Shown here one piece after another: positions 33,480-43,250 of a stretch of 64,000 nucleotides of DNA; the first letter of the stretch is position 1; every line of letters begins with the position of its first letter. The DNA lies in contig CM042684.1 of assembly GCA_023614405.1 (NCBI GenBank), positions 203,924,941 to 203,988,940 on the forward strand. Direction: 5' to 3'. This DNA comes from Avena insularis. Taxonomy: Eukaryota > Streptophyta > Magnoliopsida > Poales > Poaceae. The position numbers and the translations under genes were made by a program. The notes below the pieces were generated by a model. That model saw only the letters and a program-made list of their open reading frames with translations, did not search any database and was not told where the DNA came from.

Positions 33480-33712
33480 GCGATGGTCGGTCCGGAGACT
33501 CCGGTGTGGTGGACCGGAGACTCCGGTCTAGACTGGAGATTCCGGTCGGTCTCTGGACCAGCCTACGGAGGGGCAGTCAGATTGACCCCGAGCTCGATTC
33601 TGGGGGCAGACCAGAGGTGGGGCCAGAGACTCCGGTGTCTTCAGGCCGGAGACTTTGGTGGACCGGAGACTCTGGTGTGCGCAGACCGGAGACTCCGGTC
33701 TGAGCAGCTCCA
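33480..33712. repeat. ACCGGAGACTCCGGT palindrome cluster in B 3' LTR
   Basis: About seven copies or decayed copies lie in 230 bp in U3, about 100 bp upstream of the TATA box. The 5' LTR copy is at 41092-41311 and a smaller cluster is in the leader at 40184-40246. Confidence 0.85.
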
Positions 33713-33964
33713 ACGTCTTCTGCTTCACGCTCTGCTCCTTGTTCTCCATCCTTGGGTGCTTGGGGATGTGTCGAGGCTTCGTACCTGATGATGCATAAAG
33801 TAGTTGCATGAAGTAGCACACCATCCAAGGAGGTATCAAATTGGCACGAGTAGTGGAGCGTGTTCACCTTAGCTTGTAGGAGTTTGGCTTGGGCACGAGT
33901 CATGGGTCCACTTGGGGGACTTGTTGGTGTAGATGTAGGAGCGTCCGTCGGACGGGCTGCATCA

Positions 33965-35336
33965 GCTCCCCCCTTGGGAAAGAGTCGTCCTCGACTCTTC
34001 ATGGTTATCATCTTGAACATCTCCATGGTAGGGTGAGAGATCCTTGACAGTGAATGTATTGCTTGCAAGGTAATTGGAGGTCGGTATGTCTATGATGTAG
34101 GCGTTGTTGTTGATTCTTTTGATGACCTTGAAGGGACCATCTCCTCTTGGCTTGAGCTTGGAGTCACGTTCCTTGGGGAAGCGGTCTTTGTTTAGGTGTA
34201 TCCACACAAGGTCACCTTCTTCGAAGATCATCTCCTTCTTGTCCTTGTTTAACCTTGAAGCTTGGCGAAGGACTTGTTGTTTGATAGTAGCTCTTGTTTC
34301 TTCATGAAGTTTCTTCATAGCTTGTGCGCGTTTCTCGACGTCCATGTTCGTGCGCTCATGGAGAGGTAGCGGTTGTTGAGCGCTTGCGCTCATGTCCGTA
34401 CATTATCATTAATGGACTCATCTTGGTTGTTGAGTGCTTGGCTCGATCGTAGGCGAACTCGGTTTGTAGAATGCATTCCTCCCAATCCTTGAGGTTTTTC
34501 TTGATCAATACACGAAGGAGAGTTCCGAGGCTTCGGTTGACAACTTTGGTTTGGCCATTAGTTTGGGGGTGCGATGCGGATGAAAAGAGTAGCTTGACGC
34601 CGAGATTGGCCATGAGGGTCTTCCATAAGTAGCTCATGAATTTGACATCGCGGTCGGAGATGATTTTTCTTGGCACACCGTGAAGACGGACGATTTCCCT
34701 GAAAAACAGATTTGCAACATGTGAAGCATCGTCGGTCTTATGGCACGGTATGAAGTGTTCCATTTTGGAAAAACGATCCACAACAACAAATATAGAATCA
34801 TGGCCATGCTTAGATCTAGGCAATCCTAACACGAAATCCATGCTAATGTCGGACCAAGGGATATGAGGAATAGGCAATGGCATATAAAGACCATAAGGGT
34901 TAGCTTGCGACTTAGATTGAACACATGTCATGCATCATTGAACGTAGTGCTCCATGTCACGCTTCATCTTGGGCCAAAAGTAGTGATTGGAGAGCATGTC
35001 CAATGTCTTGTCACGGCCAAAGTGACCCATGAGGCCTCCACCATGAGATTCTTGGAGAAGCAAAAGTTGAAGCGACGACTTCGGAATGCATAACTTGTTT
35101 TGTTTAAAGAGAAAGCCCTTATGCAAATAGAAATCATCAACTCCTTGGTCATTGGAGCACTTTGCGAAAATTGGTTCAAAGAACGGATCATAAGCATACG
35201 AAGATTTTATTTCCTCAAGACCCAACACGTTGATTTCAAGTCTCGTAAGAAGGCTTGTATGTTTGCGAGACAATGCGTCCGCAACTACATTATCTTTGCC
35301 CTTCTTATACTTGACAATGTACGGAAAAGACTCCAT
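33965..35336 (-). pseudogene. B Gypsy integrase, broken, catalytic Glu replaced
   Basis: 34935-35336 has D-A-L-S-R-K and the zinc segment G-H-F-G-R-D-K-T ... Y-F-W-P-K-M, then a stop. 34356-34931 has the following C-x-x-C part replaced by [22 protein letters not shown] and [10 protein letters not shown]. The third acidic position reads G-Q-T-K-V-V-N-R, i.e. Glu to Lys at codon 34545-34547. A frameshift near 34380 leads into the C-terminal piece (D-L-V-W-I-H-L-N-K-D-R, D-L-S-P-Y), which ends S-Q-G-G-S and a TGA at the LTR border. No chromodomain is visible. Confidence 0.82.
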
Positions 35337-35345
35337 GAACTCAAC

Positions 35346-37055
35346 TCACTTAGCGTGTCTCTTGCTCAAGTTAGCTTGGCCTTTGAGATATTTCAACGAA
35401 TCGTGGTCGGAATGTATGATAAATTCCTTGGGCCATAGGTAGTGTTGCCAAACTTGAAGGACACGAACTAAGGCAAAAAGCTCTTTGTCATAAATCGGAT
35501 AGTTAAGGCGAGCACCATAAAGTTTCTCGCTATGGTAGGCTATAGGACATCCGTTTTGCATAAGGACTCCTCCAATGCCAATACCACTAGCATCACACTC
35601 TATCTCAAAAGTTTTTGTGAAATACGGTAAAGCAAGAAGAGGTGCTTCGGTGAGCCTCTTTTTAAGTTCGTCAAAAGCTTTTTGTTGTGCTTTGCCCCAC
35701 ACGAAGGTTACATTCTTTTTGGTCAATTCATTTAGGGGACAAACAATGGTTGAAAAGTCTTTCACAAAGAGACGATAGAAACCGGCCAACCCATGAAAAC
35801 TTTGGAGTTCACTCACATTTGTTGGGATGGGACAATCTCGTATGTCCTTTACCTTGGAAACATCAACTTCAATTCCCTTGGAAGAAACGACAAATCCAAG
35901 AAAAATCAACTTGTCTTTAGCAAAAGTGCACTTGGGAAGATTAGCATAAATATTTTCATGTCAAAGGATTTGCAAAACTTCCTTGACATGTGTTATATGG
36001 TCCTCAAGTGATTTGCTATAAACAAGAATATCATCGAAATAGACAACAACACTTTTTCCAATGAGAGAACGCAAGATGTGATTCATAAGGCGCATGAAGG
36101 TGGATGGGGCATTCGATAAACCAAAGGGCATAACCAACCATTCATAGAGACCAAGTTTGGTCTTGAAGGCAGTTTTCCACTCATCACCTTCAGCCATGCG
36201 TATTTGATGGTAACCACTACGAAGATCAATTTTCGAAAAAATAGTGGCTCCACACAACTCATCAACCATGTCATCGAGACGTGGTATGGGATGTTGATAA
36301 CGCACGGCGATAGCATTGATTGGATGGTAGTCCATGCATAACCGTAAAGTATCATCCGTCTTTGGAACAAGTATCATGGGTACGACACTTGGACTAGTGC
36401 TAACTTGGATCAAACCTTTGGAGACGAGTTGGTTGATTTGATGTTCAATCTCCTTTGTCTCCTCCGGGTTCGTGCGGTAAGCGGCGCGATTGGGAAGTGG
36501 TGCACCGGGGATGAGGTCAATGCGATGTTCGATGCCGCGAAGAGGAGGTAGTCCATGTGGGAGCTCTTCGGGGAACACATCCTTGAATTCCTGCAAAACA
36601 CTCATCAAAGATGGAGGAACATTGGTTAATTCATTAGCTCCTTGCGCAAGTCCCTTGCAAAGGAGGACATAGTGCAAGATGGATGGGTTGTTCCGAACAT
36701 CTCTCATCTCACTTTTGGTGGCAAGGAGAACACTCTTAGTTTTTCCACTCGAGTTTGGCTTGTGGCTCTCACTCACTATGAGGTGGTTCTCTCTCTCACC
36801 ATTCTTCTCACAAGTAGGTGTTGTGCTTTGCGCCCTCACTAAAGCCTTTGCATTGTCCGCAATTATTTGGCTAGGAGTCATCGGTTGCAAAACACATGTT
36901 TTGTTGAGCCATTTGAAGGTGTATACATTGGTGCGACCATCATGTTGAGAAGCCTTGTCAAATTGCCATGGTCGACCAAGAAGCATGTAGCAAACTGTCA
37001 TAAGAACCACATCACACTCCACCGTATCTTTGTAAGGACCAATGGCGAAGGATAC
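35346..37055 (-). pseudogene. B Gypsy reverse transcriptase and RNase H, two stops
   Basis: The 35961-37022 frame has [49 protein letters not shown] and the catalytic Y-F-D-D-I-L-V-Y. It stops near 35960 after the thumb start. 35346-35909 carries F-L-G-F-V-V-S, the RNase H start [17 protein letters not shown] and H-S-D-H-D-S-L-K, then stops near 35345. The G-T-W-R motif is changed to D-T-L-R. Confidence 0.88.
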
Positions 37056-39326
37056 CTATACAGTATGCTTGATCTTTACGGACCCTTGGTCACTTAGCCA
37101 TTGCACGTGGTAGGGGTGCTTGTGTGGATGGAGGGTGAGGTTGAGCTTCTCACACAACTTGGTGCTAGCAAGGTTGTGACAACTCCCTCCGTCAATGATC
37201 ACCATGATAGATTTGCCATTGATGTCGGCTCTTGTTTGGAAGATATTGGAGGGTTGGTCTTCATGCTCTTGTGCTTGAGTGGTCAAGATCGTTTTTACGA
37301 CAAGCGTTGGACTTGCGTCATGTTCACACATGAGGAGTTCTTGATCATCGTCCACTCGTTGCCTTGCCATTGCTTCCTTGACACGGGCATCAAACTCATC
37401 TTCACTCAAGTACTCTTCATCACCATTGTCATGGATGAACAAGACTTTCTTGTTTCCACATTCGGCCGACTTGTGTCCTTTGCCTCCACACTTGTAGCAT
37501 TCACCGTTGAAAGGTGTATCACTCTTTGCTTGCTTGCCACTTGGGGTCAGTTTTCCTTGAGGGAGTGTGGGCTTGAAGGAAGGCTTGGGGGTACTTGAGG
37601 AGCTTCCATTGAAAGTTGTTGGTGTAGGGGTTGAAGCTTGCTTGTAGGTGAAGTACATCTTGGTCTTGTTGTACTTGATATCCTCTTGCACTTGACGTTC
37701 AGCCTTTGTTGCGATGTGCACAAGCTCAACCATGGTATTGTATGTTTGGAACTCGACGATGCGCTTGATTGGGTGATTCAAGCCAATAAGGAAACGTGCC
37801 ATTGTTTTCTCCATGCGTTCATCAATGTTGGCGCGAATCAAGTTGAGTTCCATTTCCTTGAAGTACTCTTCCATGGTCTTTGTCCCTTGACGAAGCGCTT
37901 GAAGATTGTTGAAGAGGTCACGCGTGTAGTGCGCGGGGACGAACCAGGATCTCATGTGAGCCTTCATGTCATGCCAAGTTGTGATTGGCGGCTCTTGTCT
38001 TGCATCACGAGAAACTTGAACTTGTTCCCACCAAAGGTTGGCGTAATCATCAAACTCAAGCGAAGCCATGGCGACCATCTTTTCGTTGCTATAATTGTGC
38101 ATGCGGAAGATCTTGTCGCCTTTGAGTGCCCACGAGAGGTATTCTTCAGGGTCATTGGATCCGGTGAACTTGGGCATTGTGAACTTGAGCTTGCCAAAAG
38201 TTTCTTCATCGTTGCAGTCATTGCGGCGAGCTTGGTGACCTTGTTGATGATTTTGTAGTTGGGGAGGTGGAACTTGGTTCTCGCGTCCTTGTTGTGGAGC
38301 TTGCTCTTGATATTTTTGTTGAGGAGCTTGCTCTTGCTCTTGGCGCGGTTGTTGACGGTGTTGAGGCACTTGGGCCCCATGAGGTTGTTGAGGATGTGGA
38401 GCCTCATGACGCGGTTGATGATGAAGGTGAGGCTCATTCCTCGGTTGGTGATGTCGGTTAGGCACGTGGGCCTCACGGCGAAGATCATGGTCATGAGCAT
38501 CTTGACGTGGTGGGCGTCGCTCAACTTGTATCACTTGATGCTCCAAGTTTTGTTGAGGTGGAGGAGGCGCCTCGTGATGACCATGGTGTCGGTGTGGACG
38601 TTCATGACGTTGATGACGAGGAGGAGGATCTTGGAGAGCTTCACGTCGATGACGAACTTGATTCTCCAAATTGGAGTCATCACTTGTTGTGTCAAGTATG
38701 TGTCGCGGTCGATGGTGGTAGACTTGCGGTTGCACTTATGGTTGCACTTGCGGTTGCTCTTGTGGTTGCTATTGTTGGAGCACTAATTCCCTAGCGTGAT
38801 GACGGTGTGCTTCTTGCCTTGCTCTTGGCCTTGAAGATAAATCACCATCATAGCTTGACGTTGCAGCGTGCCGTGGGGAAGGTAAATAGTTCAAAGAACT
38901 TCCATCTTCAACCACGGGGCCATCATTGCGTCTTGGAGCACTTGGTTGAAGATCTTGTTGAGGAGGAGCATGACGACGCGATGAGCTTGAAGAGCTTGAT
39001 GCGCGTGAACGTGACCTTGCCATACCGGCGATGAGACGTCGAAGATTGGCATTTGTTTCGGCAACGGAGCATTGTAGCGCTTCATTTTCCTGGTCGAAGC
39101 TGTGATGCATTGCGTGCATTTGTCGTTCGAGGCCATCGAAGCGGTTGTCAATGTTCTTGAACTCATCTTGCGTCTTGCCAAATTGTTCATCTTGTCACGT
39201 CTCAAGGGCTTGGCAAAGTTCACGGAATTCTTGCCGAACGATGAAGTGACTTGCACGCGTCATGTACGGTCCTTGATCTTCTTCTTGGCGAGGTGGTTGG
39301 CTCGACTCACCGTGCCTATCCATCAT
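37056..39326 (-). pseudogene. B gag and protease, with in-frame stops
   Basis: The likely start is ATG at 39326 (M-M-D-R-H-G-E-S-S), followed by an in-frame TGA near 39196. 38769-39119 is coiled and Ser/Arg-rich, and stops. 37056-38735 starts with about 150 residues extremely rich in His, Gln, Pro and Arg, then the capsid (F-T-M-P-K-F-T-G-S-N-D-P-E-E-Y-L, Y-A-N-L-W-W, R-F-L-I-G-L), a zinc knuckle C-Y-K-C-G-G-K-G-H-K-S-A-E-C and protease motif I-I-D-G-G-S-C-H-N-L-A-S. Gag would form the particle and bind RNA; the His/Gln-rich insert is unusual in length. A stop at 37055 separates it from RT. Confidence 0.82.
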
Positions 39327-40525
39327 GCCAAGCACACAAGTATTGTATATGGAAGTGGAATATGGTGGTGTTAGCCTTGTACCTCACCTTGGGGATTGCA
39401 CCAAACTAGAAACCACAAGTGAGAGCTATAAGCGTGCAAAGTGGAATTGCAAAGAAACACTCACACTAAAGAAAGAACTAACTCTCAAAAGCTTGTTGGT
39501 GGTAGGTTAGGATTGTGGAAAGCCAAAGATCTAACCAAAAGAAAAGGGATAGTCAAATTTGGGTAAAATCCAACAAAACTCAAGTCAAAGGCGAAGGTCA
39601 ACAACTCAAAGGGGTGACGGGAACCTACGACTATATACACACACGTGGAGATAGTTGGGATTGACACAACTATGAAAATGAGCAAACAAAATGTCCTAAC
39701 GAAGACTAAGCTCGTTGTCTTGGGTGCTTTTCTTTCTCTCTTGCTTACAAGCTTTGAGACTCTCTTTGGCAAAGGGAGACTATTTTTCTTTTGCTTTTTC
39801 TTTGTATCTTTTTCTTTCTTTTGTATATATATATTTTTTTGCTCTCCCTTGATGCTACCTAGTCGCACTTGATATTGCTCTTGCACTCTCACTATCCAAG
39901 GAAAAATGAACAATGCTCAAGCAAACACAAGATGAGCCACTCTCATAGGATAGGTACAGACAAAGGAAGATAGGGGTTAACAAGGTGACGCAAGTTATAC
40001 CTTCGTTGGTGATGATGAACTTGGCGTCAGTGGTGCGGGATGATGTTCATGGGCCGTGGTGTCGGTGAGCGCGGGAGTTGTCGATGCGGAAGCTTGTTGT
40101 TAGTTGACGACACACGGGCACAAACAAACAAGAGGAAATTAGCCAATGCAAGATTAGAGGCAAAACTGTCAAAATCAGCTGTCAGGCTGGAGACTCCGGT
40201 GTGGGTAGACCAGAGACTCTGGTGTAGGCCGGAGACTCCGGTCTAGAGTCAGATCGCGATATGCTCGTGTTCTTGAGCGGAAATCCACGCCTTGGGTCCT
40301 CAAATCCGTGAAAAATTGGCCAAATTGGGTTGGGACAACGCAGGATAAAGCTGGACCAACACCTAAGACAAGGTTTGGTCGGATCAAAACCACAAATAAC
40401 ACTCCAAATCAAGAGATCGATCCAAAGGCAAATTTGGGCTGTTTTTTCGGGATTTTCGAATTTTTGGTGGATAGAAGAAAAATTTGTGGGGGAAATCGTG
40501 AGCAACGAAGCTCTTGATACCAATA
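39327..40525 (-). other. B 5' leader with primer site, palindromes and A-rich tract
   Basis: The primer site is the complement of 40512-40524 and reads TTGGTATCAAGAGC on the minus strand (Met-type, one base longer than consensus). A palindrome cluster is at 40184-40246, about 280 nt from the LTR. An A-rich tract (T-rich on the plus strand) with AAAGAAAAA words is at 39730-39850. gag starts about 1.2 kb from the LTR. Confidence 0.75.
40184..40246. repeat. Palindrome cluster in B leader
   Basis: Three copies of the CCGGAGACTCCGG type (CTGGAGACTCCGG, CCAGAGACTCTGG, CCGGAGACTCCGG), spaced 20-23 bp. The middle copy has compensating changes in both arms that keep it palindromic. Confidence 0.8.
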
Positions 40526-41567
40526 TGTTGAGGGCAAACCTCTAGGGTGGCCCGATCTTTCACGATTCGCTTTCAAATCGAGGATGAAGTGCGGGGGAAG
40601 GAGGAGAGGATGAACATGACGAACGCACGCACGAATAACGCGATGAACACACACACGCAAAACCACGAGACACACCAATAGCTCACGCTGGCGGTGACCG
40701 GTCCGGCGCAATCCCTAGGATCGGCATCGGGCGGAGGACTCTCTCTCGAACCGGCACGGCGAGATGGGAGACTCGGTGAGATTTTGACGTCTTGGCAAAG
40801 GGACACCGATGCCAAGGCCTTATACAACACGGAGGCACGATGCAAACTCCAACGAGGTTTGGTGATATTGGTGCTCCTTGGTCAAGGAGCATGAGGCAAG
40901 AACTAGATAGATCCACAAAGGGGTTTCCACTAATTCCAATATCATGCCTAGGGTTTACAATAGAGGTGGGGGACTATATATAGGCCAGCCACACAGTCAG
41001 GGGTACTTTAGGAATAAAAGACAAGTTCTGGGCGGACTAAGGGGTACATGGGCCGAAGGCCCAAAGGCCTTTTACATGCATGGCGATGGTCGGTCCGGAG
41101 ACTCCGGTGTGGTGGACCGGAGACTCCGGTCTGGACCGGAGATTCCAGTCGGTCTCTGGACCAGCCTCTAGAGGGGCAGTTAGATTGACCCTGAGCTCGA
41201 TTCTGGGGGCAGACCGGAGGTGGGGCCGGAGACTCCGGTGTCTTCAGGCCGGAGACTTTGGTGGACCGGAGACTTCGGTGTGCGCAGACCGGAGACTCCG
41301 GTCTGAGCAGCTCCAGCGTCTTCTACTTCACGCTCTGCTCCTTGTTCTCCATCCATGGGTGTTTGGGGATGTGTCGAGGCTTCGTACCTGATGATGCATA
41401 AAGTAGTTGCATGAAGTAGCACACCATCCAAGGAGGTATCAAATTGGAATGAGTAGAGGAGCGAGTTCACCTTAGCTTGTAGGAGTTTGGCTCAGGCACG
41501 AGTCATGGGTCCACTTGGGGGACTTGTTGGTGTAGATGTAGGAGCGTCCGTAGGACGGGCTGCATCA
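40526..41567 (-). repeat. B 5' LTR, 1042 bp
   Basis: It matches the 3' LTR over its whole length with scattered substitutions and a few small indels. The minus-strand TATA is the complement of 40975-40982 and the palindrome cluster is at 41092-41311. The outer end GCTGCATCA is followed by target repeat ggtag. Confidence 0.9.
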
Positions 41568-41572
41568 GGTAG

Positions 41573-42078
41573 TCTTCAGGATCAATGGAACCATCAAACT
41601 TGGGAATTGAGAATTTTGGCTTGTCCAAACCATCATCAGCAGCTTGGTTGGGAACACGTTGAGCACGCCCAAGAGGGGCAAGCCCACGGCCATGAGCAGG
41701 TGCATGGGCAGGGGGAATAGCACGTACCCTACCAACATGTGAAGCAGCATCCACGGCGCTACCCTCATCGAAATCATCAAAGGCATCATCATGTTGAGGA
41801 TCTTCCCTTCTATGTAAGGCGGCTGTCAAACCCTCGATGGAACGCTGCAAAGTGGTGACATTGACATTGAGCGTAGCCACTTGCATTTGAATAGTATCAA
41901 CCGTTCCAACATGCTGATCCAATCTCATATTCATATCCTGGAGATTCTTGTCAATGGCATCTCTCGTGTTAGTAAGCACACGTGTCAAGTGGGACTTCAA
42001 AGCCTCATATGCACGCCAATTAACAAGCTCCTCATCCTTCTTTTTCTGCAACACAACATCATCATCACTAGAAGACAT
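41573..42078 (-). pseudogene. A gag N-terminal part (separated from the rest by B)
   Basis: The frame starts at ATG 42078 (M-S-S-S-D-D-D-V-V) and shows a heptad-like helical region (N-L-Q-D-M-N-M-R-L, V-T-T-L-Q-R-S-I-E-G-L), an acidic stretch (D-D-A-F-D-D-F-D-E-G) and the capsid start K-F-S-I-P-K-F-D-G-S-I-D-P-E-D-Y-L. At that point B is inserted; the homologous B gag continues there with the Y-L-S-W motif. In-frame ATGs upstream (to 42135) are less likely because the Asp-rich start is similar to other Gypsy gag starts. Confidence 0.75.
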
Positions 42079-43079
42079 GATTAGTAGGTTAGTGCAAAAA
42101 TCAAAATTTGTATGGTTGAAACTCTCACAACTCACTCACAACTAATAAGAAAGGAGATCTTACCGTTCCAAAGTGAATAGACATGCTCTACCAAACGAAA
42201 TCAAAGACTGATGCACTTGATGTGATGAAGTGAATATCAAAGGTATAGAGAATGATCGCAGGGCACACAGGTTATTTAAGGTGGAGCTATAGGTATGGTA
42301 CCCTATCTACACCGCAAACAAGTCCTAGTGCTGATCGTACAAATACCCAAGAAACACACACATGGAGAAAAACGTGGCAATGCAACTATGAAGGGTGTTG
42401 CACTATGCTCGAGAGACACTAGCAAAGCTCAAAGTAAATAGGCACAAGATTGCTCAATCTACCAGTGCACAAAGATATCACTAGGCCTCTTGCTCAAATT
42501 CTCTTTTTCCACAATTTTTTTTCTTTTGTATAGATCTCTTTTGTTTTTATACCTTTTCTTTTGCTATCTTGCTTTTTCTCTTTTTTTTTGATTTGATATA
42601 TCACACACGGCCAATTACAAAGTACAACACCAAAATCCTATGAGTAGCCTGTAGGAGCGGAAACTAGTCTCAATGGGCAAGTTCCTACACCTATGTAATA
42701 GAATGGCTATGGCTAAGGTTGAAGGAAAAGTGCAAATTTCACACTTTGTAAAAGTTCCTGTCATGCCAGAAAAATAGGGAAAAATCGTGTCGTGGCAGAA
42801 AATCCTGCCGCGACAGAAAAACACGTTAAAAACGTGCTGCGGCAGCGAATCCGAGTCGTGGCAGAACAAGACTCCGCGACAGGAAAACAGGTTGTTTCCG
42901 TGCTACGGCAGAGTCGGTAGAATTTTTTATTAATTCCGACTCAGCCAAAAGTAGTAGACTAGGACTCTTAGATTAGATCGGATATGACCTTGTGGTGGCG
43001 GAAACAATGGTGGAAATTGACTAGAAAAACAGATCTACGAAGAACAGATCTAGATCAAAACTAAAGGATGAACACGACC
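42079..43079 (-). other. A 5' leader, gag-proximal part
   Basis: An A-rich tract (plus-strand T-rich) lies at 42480-42600, and palindromes of the CTGCCGCGGCAG type lie at 42755-42915. The leader continues after element C at 61807-61952, which holds the primer site. Measured along the uninterrupted leader the palindromes start about 310 nt from the LTR. Confidence 0.7.
42755..42915. repeat. Palindrome cluster in A leader
   Basis: Decayed copies of CTGCCGCGGCAG (for example CCTGCCGCGACAG, CGTGCTGCGGCAG, GTGCTACGGCAG) lie over 160 bp. Most changes are C-to-T or G-to-A. Confidence 0.65.
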
Positions 43080-43250
43080 TGTTATGAGGTAACCCCATGG
43101 GTTGCCCAATCTTGACAGATCTCGTGGTCAAATAGATGGGAAAGCAAGGGGAAAGGGAGAAGGTAGCGGAAGCAGACGCACACCTCACGAAGAACACGAC
43201 GGACACACGCAAAACTCACACGATACAAGGCCGATTGCTCTCGCCGGTGG
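43080..43250 (-). repeat. C 3' LTR, left piece
   Basis: It starts TGTTATGAGGTAACCCC and matches 60868-61020. It is cut at GGTGG (43246-43250), the target site of D, and continues at 55757. Confidence 0.85.

Larger units (their letters stand above)
32926..33964 (-). repeat. B 3' LTR, 1039 bp
   Basis: It runs from TGTTGAGGGAAAACC to GACGGGCTGCATCA, next to the reversed polypurine tract GCTCCCCCCTT. The minus-strand TATA (TATATATA, complement of 33372-33379) has the palindrome cluster about 100 bp upstream. A stem CTTGGCA/TGCCAAG at 33188-33213 lies downstream of the TATA in the sense of the element. Confidence 0.88.
32926..41567 (-). mobile_element. B: Gypsy LTR retrotransposon, minus strand, inserted in A gag
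   Basis: Both LTRs (32926-33964 and 40526-41567) are present with a perfect target repeat ggtag (32921-32925, 41568-41572). It has a Met-type primer site, leader, gag, protease, RT, RNase H and integrase. The reading frame has several stops and one frameshift, and the integrase catalytic Glu is replaced. The two LTRs differ at a few percent by eye, so it is not recent. Confidence 0.92.

Noticed and set aside
37101..38786. Long plus-strand frames opposite B gag
   Set aside because: They mirror the low-complexity His/Gln-rich coding strand and have no domain of their own.
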